Shown: positions 6,112 to 11,484 of the stretch, piece by piece
Layout of the letters: every line of letters begins with the position of its first letter
How positions within the stretch are numbered: the stretch's first letter is position 1
NCBI GenBank assembly: GCA_934376945.1
Contig: CAKRPI010000072.1
Location: forward strand, 1 to 11,484
Origin: an uncultured Lachnospiraceae bacterium
Lineage (GTDB): Bacteria; Bacillota; Clostridia; Lachnospirales; Lachnospiraceae
Direction: 5' to 3'
Length of the DNA stretch: 11,484 nucleotides
Notes under the pieces: model-generated
Database searches by the model: none
What the model was told of the DNA's origin: nothing
The model's input: the letters and a program-made list of their open reading frames with translations, nothing else
Position numbers and translations under genes: made by a program

Positions 6112-7149
6112 TTATTTCAGTGCATTGTAAATGTCATAAATCAGCTGCTCGGATTTTTCCCATCCAAGACATGGATCCGTGATGGATTTTCCGTATACGT
6201 GATTTCCGGTACCGATCTTCTGCGCACCATCTTCAATATAGCTTTCAATCATGAAGCCTTTTACCAGCTTTTTCAGATCCGGACAGTAGTTCATGCTGTG
6301 CAGGACTTCTTTGGCAATACGGATCTGTTCAATATATTTTTTGCCGGAGTTAGAATGGTTGGTATCGATGATTGCAGCCGGATTTTTCAGATCTCTTTCC
6401 TGATAAAGCTGATTCATCAGCATCAGATCCTCGTAATGATAGTTCGGAATAGACTGACCATGCTTATTGGTGGCACCACGCAGAACAACGTGAGCGAGAT
6501 CATTACCATCGGTGTAAACCTCCCAGCCACGGTAGATGAAGGTATGTTTGCTCTGGGCAGCTTTGATGGAATTAAACATGACACTGAGATCTCCGCTGGT
6601 CGGATTTTTCATTCCGGCCGGAACATCCATGCCGCTGACAGTCATGCGATGATGCTGGTCTTCTACAGAACGTGCACCAATCGCAACGTAGGAGAGGAGA
6701 TCATCCACATAACGGTAGTTTTCCGGATAGAGCATTTCGTCTGCAGAAGTCAGACCGGTTTCCTCGATTGCAGTTGCGTGCAGCTTTCGCATTGCTACGA
6801 TACCGGCAAATACATCCGGCTTTTTTTCAGGGTCCGGCTGATGGACAAGACCTTTGTAGCCTTCGCCGGTGGTACGCGGCTTGTTCGTATAAATACGCGG
6901 GATCAGGATAATACGGTCACCGATTTTATCCTGAATAGAAGCAAGGCGGTGAATATAATCAAGTACGGAAGCTTCATTGTCTGCGGAACAAGGGCCGATG
7001 ATTAAAAGAAATTTATCAGAAACGCCGGTAAAAACATCACGGATCTGAGCATCCCTTTCTTTCTTGATCTGAATTACCTTGTCAGAAAGAGGATACATTT
7101 TCTTGACTTCTGCCGGAATCGGGAGTTTTTTGACGAAATTCATAGACAT
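6112..7149 (-). CDS. aroF: 3-deoxy-7-phosphoheptulonate (DAHP) synthase, class I
   Basis: Condenses phosphoenolpyruvate and erythrose-4-phosphate to DAHP, the first shikimate pathway step, in the cytoplasm. The 345-residue protein is of the AroF/AroG/AroH type (about 350 in E. coli). Metal ligands appear as C54 (IGPCSA), H265 (TNHSNSGK), E302 (IESYIEDG) and D326 (SITDPCLGWE). Substrate-binding motifs include KPRTTGEGYKGL (90-101), IGARSVEDQHHR (157-168) and KNPTSG (181-186). The open frame extends upstream to 7236, but AGAGG about 9 bases before ATG 7149 supports this start; Met at 7143 is an alternative. It is monocistronic, convergent to xerD, with its own promoter and a leader with overlapping inverted repeats. 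Allosteric specificity (Phe, Tyr or Trp) cannot be read from the sequence with confidence. Confidence 0.95.
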   Translation of the reverse strand: MSMNFVKKLPIPAEVKKMYPLSDKVIQIKKERDAQIRDVFTGVSDKFLLIIGPCSADNEASVLDYIHRLASIQDKIGDRIILIPRIYTNKPRTTGEGYKGLVHQPDPEKKPDVFAGIVAMRKLHATAIEETGLTSADEMLYPENYRYVDDLLSYVAIGARSVEDQHHRMTVSGMDVPAGMKNPTSGDLSVMFNSIKAAQSKHTFIYRGWEVYTDGNDLAHVVLRGATNKHGQSIPNYHYEDLMLMNQLYQERDLKNPAAIIDTNHSNSGKKYIEQIRIAKEVLHSMNYCPDLKKLVKGFMIESYIEDGAQKIGTGNHVYGKSITDPCLGWEKSEQLIYDIYNALK

Positions 7150-7190
7150 TTTTTTACACCTCTGCTGTAAGATATTGACGACAGTGCCGT

Positions 7191-7238
7191 CCGAATATTG
7201 TTTGGGACTGATTCGGTTACATCTGACTGCAAACAATA
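7191..7238 (-). promoter_or_regulatory. Overlapping inverted repeats in the aroF leader
   Basis: In plus-strand terms, TATTGTTTG (7196-7204) and CAAACAATA (7230-7238) form a perfect 9-bp inverted repeat beginning at the predicted transcript start. CCGAAT (7191-7196) and ATTCGG (7211-7216) form a second, 6-bp repeat that shares a base with the first. The two stems cross, so they could be mutually exclusive or form a pseudoknot. Alternatively the 9-bp repeat is an operator just downstream of the promoter. Confidence 0.5.
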
Positions 7239-7247
7239 ATTATTAAC

Positions 7248-7276
7248 ATTATAGTATAAGTATAAAAAAATGTCGA
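7248..7276 (-). promoter_or_regulatory. aroF promoter
   Basis: Read on the minus strand: -35 TCGACA (7276-7271), 17-base spacer, -10 TATAAT (7253-7248), giving 11 of 12 consensus positions. Transcription would start near 7241, leaving a leader of about 90 bases. Confidence 0.8.
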
Positions 7277-7289
7277 TATTAATTTTATG

Positions 7290-7318
7290 TTTTAATTTGA
7301 TAAACCGTATGGTACAAT
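7290..7318 (+). promoter_or_regulatory. Promoter of the siroheme-rnhA operon
   Basis: -10 TACAAT at 7313-7318 preceded by TGG (extended -10 form), with a weak -35 TTTTAA at 7290-7295 and a 17-base spacer. It is divergent from the aroF promoter, about 14 bases away. Confidence 0.5.
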
Positions 7319-7356
7319 AGAGAATGTGAAAGAAGCAAGATAAGTGAGGCAGTTAC

Positions 7357-7866
7357 ATGAAAGACAGTAAAAAACCGTATTTTCCAATGTTTGTGGACCT
7401 TACGGATAAAAAGGTAGTAGTGGCAGGAGCAGGAACAATTGCAAAACGGCGGATTCGTTCAATGATTGAATTTACCAATCATCTGTACGTGATTGCACCG
7501 GAAGTGAACCGCGAATTAAAAGAACTGGAGGAGGCGGGAAAGTTAACGATTCTTCGAAAAGCATATGACAGGGAGGACCTGTATGATGCATCCCTCGTCA
7601 TTGCAGCAACGAATGACCATAAAGTAAATCAGGATATTTATGCAGCCTGCAAGTGTCTTGGAATACCGGTGAATGTCTGTCAGGACAGGGGACGGTGCGA
7701 TTTTTATTTTCCGGGGCTTGCGTTGCAGGACAATCTTGTAGTCGGCGTGAGTACGAGCGGACGGGAAAAAAAGCAGCAGAAGGGAATTGCCGGGCGGCTG
7801 CAGCAGTTTTTGGATGAAGATCAGGCCGATGCGGCAAAGGAGAAAGAGACGGACGGAAAGGAATAG
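7357..7866 (+). CDS. Precorrin-2 dehydrogenase / siroheme synthase N-terminal-like protein
   Basis: A 169-residue protein of the Met8/SirC/CysG-N family, which oxidises precorrin-2 to sirohydrochlorin with NAD; some members also insert iron to make siroheme. The Rossmann motif VVVAGAGTIAKRR spans 20-32, followed by VIAPEV (45-50), VIAATND (81-87), IPVNVCQDRGRCDFYFPG (103-120) and VGVSTSG (129-135). It is shorter at the C-terminus than CysG-N or Met8, so the dimerisation region is reduced. By my alignment, the Asp usually found in the NVVD motif is Q109, with D110 adjacent. The start ATG 7357 has GAGG at 7346-7349. It ends 3 bases before rnhA, so the two are co-transcribed. No other tetrapyrrole gene is in the window. 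Confidence 0.85.
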   Translation: MKDSKKPYFPMFVDLTDKKVVVAGAGTIAKRRIRSMIEFTNHLYVIAPEVNRELKELEEAGKLTILRKAYDREDLYDASLVIAATNDHKVNQDIYAACKCLGIPVNVCQDRGRCDFYFPGLALQDNLVVGVSTSGREKKQQKGIAGRLQQFLDEDQADAAKEKETDGKE

Positions 7867-7869
7867 GGA

Positions 7870-8361
7870 ATGCTGGTAAAGATTTTTACAGATGGCTCGG
7901 CACGCGGTAATCCGGACGGTCCGGGCGGTTATGGGACGATTCTGCAGTATGTGGATGGAAAAGGCGTGCTGCATGAACGTACGTATTCGCAGGGATACGA
8001 AAAGACGACTAACAACCGTATGGAATTAATGGCGGCGATCATTGGTCTGGAAGCACTTACGCGCCCGTGTGAGGTGGAGCTGTATTCGGACTCACAGTAT
8101 CTGATCAATGCGTTTAATCAGCACTGGATCGAGGGCTGGATCCGTAAGGGCTGGAAGAGAGGAAAAAACGAGCCGGTCAAAAATACGGATCTTTGGAAGC
8201 GTCTGCTTAAGGCAGCACAGCCACACAGTATTCGTTATATCTGGGTAAAGGGGCACGCAGGCCATCCGGAGAATGAACGGTGCGATCAGCTGGCAACTGC
8301 AGCTGCAGACGGAGAAAATCTTCAAAAAGATGTGGTGGATGTCAGCGATACAAGTCTGTAG
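7870..8361 (+). CDS. rnhA: Ribonuclease HI
   Basis: A cytoplasmic endonuclease that cuts the RNA strand of RNA-DNA hybrids, needing Mg2+ or Mn2+. The 163-residue protein is close to the E. coli length (155). The active site is complete: D8 ([18 protein letters not shown]), E52 (NNRMELMAA), D74 (LYSDSQYL), H129 and D139 ([17 protein letters not shown]). The basic-protrusion segment [17 protein letters not shown] (89-105) is also present, as in E. coli type RNase HI. The start is ATG 7870, with AAGGA at 7857-7861 inside the end of the preceding gene; the gap to that gene is 3 bases, indicating an operon. It has a short, acidic C-terminal tail with no recognisable domain. No terminator is obvious after its stop. 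Confidence 0.96.
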   Translation: MLVKIFTDGSARGNPDGPGGYGTILQYVDGKGVLHERTYSQGYEKTTNNRMELMAAIIGLEALTRPCEVELYSDSQYLINAFNQHWIEGWIRKGWKRGKNEPVKNTDLWKRLLKAAQPHSIRYIWVKGHAGHPENERCDQLATAAADGENLQKDVVDVSDTSL

Positions 8362-8404
8362 GAATGATGCAGCTGGCTGTAAGGAGAAATAATTTACAAA
8401 CGGC

Positions 8405-8433
8405 TTGAAATGCAGGGATGGCTGTGCTATGAT
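8405..8433 (+). promoter_or_regulatory. Promoter for the small ORF and alaS
   Basis: TTGAAA at 8405-8410 and TATGAT at 8428-8433 with a 17-base spacer; a TGC just before the -10 gives an extended -10 form. Transcription would start near 8440. Confidence 0.65.
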
Positions 8434-8439
8434 GATGAA

Positions 8440-8456
8440 CAGACTGGCATAGTCTG
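8440..8456 (+). promoter_or_regulatory. 5'-terminal hairpin of the alaS transcript
   Basis: CAGACT (8440-8445) and AGTCTG (8451-8456) form a perfect 6-bp stem with a 5-base loop, at or next to the predicted transcript start. It could protect the 5' end. The leader up to 8534 contains no T-box motif that I can see. Confidence 0.45.
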
Positions 8457-8534
8457 CCATTATCATGCAGAAAATAATCGATTTGCATAATCTTTGGAAA
8501 CAAAATGATACAAAGACAAGAAAGGGATGACGGG

Positions 8535-8678
8535 ATGGCGGCATTTTTTATCGAATTTTCAAAGGAACTGATAGAACTGGTTCTGCTGGCAGGGGTCTCG
8601 GTGGCAGCGATTTTCTGTGGAAAGAGACTGCGTGACAGGAAGGATGCAAAAACAGCGTCCGAACAAAAGAGTAACTGA
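8535..8678 (+). CDS. Small single-span membrane protein upstream of alaS
   Basis: A 47-residue ORF, ATG 8535 to TGA 8676-8678. A good Shine-Dalgarno, AAGGGA at 8522-8527, lies 7 bases upstream. The sequence begins MAAFFIEFSKELIELVL, has one hydrophobic segment at about 10-28, and then a strongly basic stretch GKRLRDRKDAK (29-39), predicting an N-out/C-in single-span membrane protein. It ends 16 bases before the alaS GTG, and both sit behind the same promoter, so they are probably co-transcribed. No function is known to me. The ribosome-binding site, membrane topology signal and placement make a real gene likely. Confidence 0.7.
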   Translation: MAAFFIEFSKELIELVLLAGVSVAAIFCGKRLRDRKDAKTASEQKSN

Positions 8679-8694
8679 ATGTGGAGGAATTATT

Positions 8695-11334
8695 GTGGAA
8701 AAATATGGAGTTAATGAGTTGAGAAAAATGTTCCTTGACTTCTTTAAAAGTAAGGATCATCTGGTAATGAACAGCTTTTCGCTGGTACCGCACAACGATA
8801 ACAGCCTGTTGCTGATCAATGCAGGTATGGCACCGCTGAAGCCGTACTTTACGGGAGCGGAGATTCCGCCGAAGCGCCGTGTGGCGACGTGTCAGAAGTG
8901 TATCCGTACCGGTGATATTGAAAATGTCGGAAAAACGGCACGGCACGGTACGTTCTTTGAGATGCTCGGCAACTTCTCTTTCGGTGATTACTTCAAGCGT
9001 GAAGCAATCCACTGGTCCTGGGAATTTTTAACGGAAGTGGTAGGCCTGGATCCGAATCGTCTGTATCCGTCGGTTTATCTGGAGGATGACGAGGCATGGA
9101 ATATCTGGCATGATGAGATTGGCGTTGCGTCAGATCGCATTTTCCGATTCGGTAAAGAGGATAATTTCTGGGAGCATGGTGCAGGACCGTGCGGACCATG
9201 TTCAGAAATCTATTATGACCGCGGAGAAAAGTATGGCTGCGGAAAGCCGGGCTGTACGGTTGGCTGCGACTGTGACCGCTACATGGAAGTATGGAACAAT
9301 GTATTTACCCAGTTTGAAAATGACGGAGAGGGTCATTACGAACTGCTGAAGCAGAAAAACATTGATACGGGAATGGGACTGGAACGTCTGGCGGTTATTG
9401 TACAGGAAGTAGACTCTATTTTTGATGTGGATACGATGCAGGCGCTGCGTGACAAGGTATGCGAGTTTGCAAAGACCACATATAAGGCAGATGAGAATAA
9501 AGACATTTCCATTCGTCTGATTGTAGATCATATCCGTTCTGCGACATTTATGATTTCTGATGGTATCATGCCGACAAATGAGGGACGTGGCTACGTACTT
9601 CGCCGTCTGATCCGCCGTGCGGCACGTCATGGAAGACTGCTCGGAATCGAAGGCGCATTCCTTTCAAAGCTGAGCGAGACAGTGATCGAGGGATCAAAGG
9701 ACGGATATCCGGAGCTGGAAGAAAAGCGTGACTTTATTGTGAAGGTTCTGGCGCAGGAAGAAGAAAAATTTAATAAAACGATTGATCAGGGTCTTAGCAT
9801 TCTGACAGGAATGGAAGCTGAGCTTGCAGAAAAGGGTGAAAAGATTCTTAGCGGTGAGAGTGCGTTCATGCTGTATGATACGTATGGATTCCCGCTCGAT
9901 CTGACGAGAGAAATCCTGGAAGAGAAAGGCTATGAGATCGATGATGAAGGCTTCAAGGCATGTATGGAAGAGCAGCGTCAGAAAGCCCGCAGTGCAAGAG
10001 CCGTGACAAATTATATGGGGGCAGACGCAACCGTATACGATCAGATTCCGGCAGCCGTGACATCAGAATTTATCGGCTATGACACACTGACCTGCGAGTC
10101 TGAGATTACGGTACTGACAACGGAAGCTGAGCTGACAGAGGCATTGACAGAGGGAGTATGTGGTACTGTTATCGTAAATAAGACTTCGTTCTATGCAACA
10201 ATGGGCGGTCAGAACGGAGATAAGGGCGAGATCGTATGTGAGACAGGCCGTTTTGTGGTAGAGGATACCATCCATCTGCTTGGCGGAAAAATCGGCCACG
10301 TAGGATATCTGGCAGAGGGTATGATGAAGGTCGGCGATAAAGTGACTCTGAAGGTAGACGAGGTTTATCGCAAGAACATCTGTAAAAACCATAGCGCAAC
10401 ACATCTGCTTCAGAAGGCGCTGAAGAGTGTGCTTGGTTCGCATGTAGAGCAGAAGGGTTCTTTGGTGACACCGGATCGTCTGCGTTTTGACTTTGCACAT
10501 TTCCAGGCAATGACGCCGGAGGAGATTGAGAAGGTTGAGGCGATTGTAAATGAAGAGATCGCAGCAGCACTTCCGGTTGAAACAAAGGTCATGAGCATTG
10601 AAGATGCAAAGAAGACCGGCGCAATGGCATTGTTTGGTGAGAAGTATGGCGATGAGGTTCGCGTGGTATGCATGGGAGATTTCTCCAGGGAGCTTTGCGG
10701 TGGTACTCATGTTTCCAATACCTCTGAGATCGCAACGTTTAAGATCGTTTCCGAAGCAGGCGTTGCAGCGGGTGTAAGACGAATTGAAGCATTAACAGGA
10801 GACGGTGTATTTGCATATTATAAGGCAGCCGAAAAAGAACTGGAGGATGCAGCAAAGCTGCTCAGGACAGTTCCGTCAGGCGTCCTTGAAAAGATTACCG
10901 CACTGCAGAATGAGTTAAAGGCAGTGATGAGTGAAAATGAATCCTTGAAGAGTAAGCTTGCAAAGGATGCGCTTGGCGATGTTATGAGCCAGGTTTGTGA
11001 GGTTGGTGGCGTGAAGTTCCTGCCGGCAAAAGTAGAAGGCGTCGACATGAACGGACTGCGTGATCTCGGTGATCAGCTGCGGGAAAAAATCGGAGAGGGT
11101 GTTGTTCTGATTGCATCTGTGAACGATGGAAAAGTTAGTCTGATGGCAGCCGTAACGGACGGTGCAATGAAGAAGGGCGCACATGCCGGCAATCTGATCA
11201 AGGGAATTGCAGCTCTTGTCGGAGGCGGTGGCGGCGGACGCCCGAATATGGCACAGGCTGGCGGAAAGAATCCGGAAGGCATTGATGCTGCATTAGAAAA
11301 AGCGAAAGAAGTGCTGGCTGGGCAGCTTTCCTAA
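8695..11334 (+). CDS. alaS: Alanyl-tRNA synthetase
   Basis: Charges tRNA-Ala with alanine in the cytoplasm and clears mischarged Ser- and Gly-tRNA-Ala. The 879-residue protein has the full AlaRS architecture (876 in E. coli): class II catalytic domain at about 1-260 (INAGMAPLKPYF, RHGTFFEMLGNFSFGDYFK, and GMGLERLA as motif 3), tRNA-recognition region (about 260-460), editing domain with zinc ligands H566 and H570 (NHSATHLL) and C668 and H672 (CGGTH), and a C-Ala domain ending in the GGGGGGRPNMAQAGG linker-like segment. A cysteine cluster (C182, C187, C191, C193) sits within the catalytic domain, as I recall from many Firmicutes. GTG 8695 is chosen over an earlier GTG at 8617 because GGAGG at 8683-8687 is ideally placed and the resulting N-terminus is family-like. 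Confidence 0.97.
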   Translation: MEKYGVNELRKMFLDFFKSKDHLVMNSFSLVPHNDNSLLLINAGMAPLKPYFTGAEIPPKRRVATCQKCIRTGDIENVGKTARHGTFFEMLGNFSFGDYFKREAIHWSWEFLTEVVGLDPNRLYPSVYLEDDEAWNIWHDEIGVASDRIFRFGKEDNFWEHGAGPCGPCSEIYYDRGEKYGCGKPGCTVGCDCDRYMEVWNNVFTQFENDGEGHYELLKQKNIDTGMGLERLAVIVQEVDSIFDVDTMQALRDKVCEFAKTTYKADENKDISIRLIVDHIRSATFMISDGIMPTNEGRGYVLRRLIRRAARHGRLLGIEGAFLSKLSETVIEGSKDGYPELEEKRDFIVKVLAQEEEKFNKTIDQGLSILTGMEAELAEKGEKILSGESAFMLYDTYGFPLDLTREILEEKGYEIDDEGFKACMEEQRQKARSARAVTNYMGADATVYDQIPAAVTSEFIGYDTLTCESEITVLTTEAELTEALTEGVCGTVIVNKTSFYATMGGQNGDKGEIVCETGRFVVEDTIHLLGGKIGHVGYLAEGMMKVGDKVTLKVDEVYRKNICKNHSATHLLQKALKSVLGSHVEQKGSLVTPDRLRFDFAHFQAMTPEEIEKVEAIVNEEIAAALPVETKVMSIEDAKKTGAMALFGEKYGDEVRVVCMGDFSRELCGGTHVSNTSEIATFKIVSEAGVAAGVRRIEALTGDGVFAYYKAAEKELEDAAKLLRTVPSGVLEKITALQNELKAVMSENESLKSKLAKDALGDVMSQVCEVGGVKFLPAKVEGVDMNGLRDLGDQLREKIGEGVVLIASVNDGKVSLMAAVTDGAMKKGAHAGNLIKGIAALVGGGGGGRPNMAQAGGKNPEGIDAALEKAKEVLAGQLS

Positions 11335-11374
11335 ACCATTTGCTAAAAATGTTGAAAATTTTTAAGAAAATGTG

Positions 11375-11402
11375 TTGACGAAAGTAAAAAATCTGGTATA
11401 AT
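11375..11402 (+). promoter_or_regulatory. Promoter of the gene after alaS
   Basis: TTGACG at 11375-11380 and TATAAT at 11397-11402 with a 16-base spacer and an extended TGG before the -10. It is near consensus, so the next gene is probably well expressed independently of alaS. Transcription would start near 11409. Confidence 0.8.
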
Positions 11403-11429
11403 ACTATTTAGTGCAATAAAATACCCAGA

Positions 11430-11457
11430 CAGTTGTATTCTGCACAATCTACAACTG
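11430..11457 (+). promoter_or_regulatory. Leader hairpin touching the Shine-Dalgarno of the next gene
   Basis: CAGTTGTA (11430-11437) and TACAACTG (11450-11457) form a perfect 8-bp stem with a 12-base loop. The last G of the stem is the first base of the purine run GGAGGGAGG (11457-11465). Candidate starts are GTG 11472, 6 bases after GGAGG, or ATG 11480 in another frame. The coding part is too short to identify. In many Firmicutes the next gene after alaS encodes an IreB-family protein, which would be a guess here. Confidence 0.6.
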
Positions 11458-11484
11458 GAGGGAGGTTAGGTGTGAGACAATGTC

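Noticed and set aside
6199..7005. 268-residue plus-strand ORF antisense to aroF
   Set aside because: It lies wholly opposite a clear DAHP synthase gene, has no family motif, and is best explained as an antisense shadow of a well-biased coding sequence.
8362..8534. T-box riboswitch upstream of alaS
   Set aside because: Firmicutes aminoacyl-tRNA synthetase genes often have one, but the leader from about 8440 is under 100 bases, lacks the conserved T-box sequence (UGGNACC type), and has no terminator hairpin.
11344..11364. Terminator after alaS
   Set aside because: TAAAAAT/ATTTTTA can pair over 7 bp, but the stem is all A-T and weak, so I do not call a functional terminator.

Overview
The window looks like a chromosomal segment of an endospore-lineage Clostridia, most likely a Lachnospiraceae (Blautia/Dorea/Ruminococcus type). 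The reasons are the glycolytic order gap-pgk-tpiA, a SpoIIM-like membrane protein next to xerD, the sequence style of the glycolytic proteins and AlaRS, moderate G+C (judged by eye, not computed), purine-rich AGGAGG ribosome-binding sites, and use of TTG and GTG starts. No tRNA, rRNA, CRISPR array or transposase gene was seen.

Layout. (1) 1-2626: the 3' end of gap, a strong terminator, then pgk, a small overlapping ORF and tpiA, closed by a second strong terminator. (2) 2627-2878: a 250-bp gap rich in inverted repeats, with two promoter-like sequences and a hairpin that runs into the second -35 box. (3) 2879-5821: a TTG-started DUF362 protein with a cysteine-rich tail, a SpoIIM-family membrane protein, and xerD with its own near-consensus promoter. 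(4) 5810-6019: a 165-bp long imperfect palindrome, flanked by short direct repeats, inserted between the xerD stop codon and a bidirectional terminator. This looks like a non-autonomous mobile or repeat element. (5) 6112-7318: a class I DAHP synthase gene on the minus strand with a strong promoter and a structured leader, divergent from the next operon. (6) 7357-8361: a Met8/CysG-N-like siroheme synthase gene with rnhA 3 bp downstream. (7) 8405-11334: a strong promoter, a 47-residue single-span membrane protein, and alaS with a GTG start. (8) 11375-11484: a strong promoter, a hairpin leader and a Shine-Dalgarno sequence for a gene that begins at the window edge.

Most genes are core metabolism or information processing: lower glycolysis, chromosome-dimer resolution, aromatic amino acid entry, tetrapyrrole, RNA-DNA hybrid removal and alanyl-tRNA charging. 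The less ordinary material is in the gaps: the palindromic element after xerD, the repeat-rich region before the DUF362 gene, the aroF leader, and two small proteins (60 and 47 residues) that automated annotation could miss.
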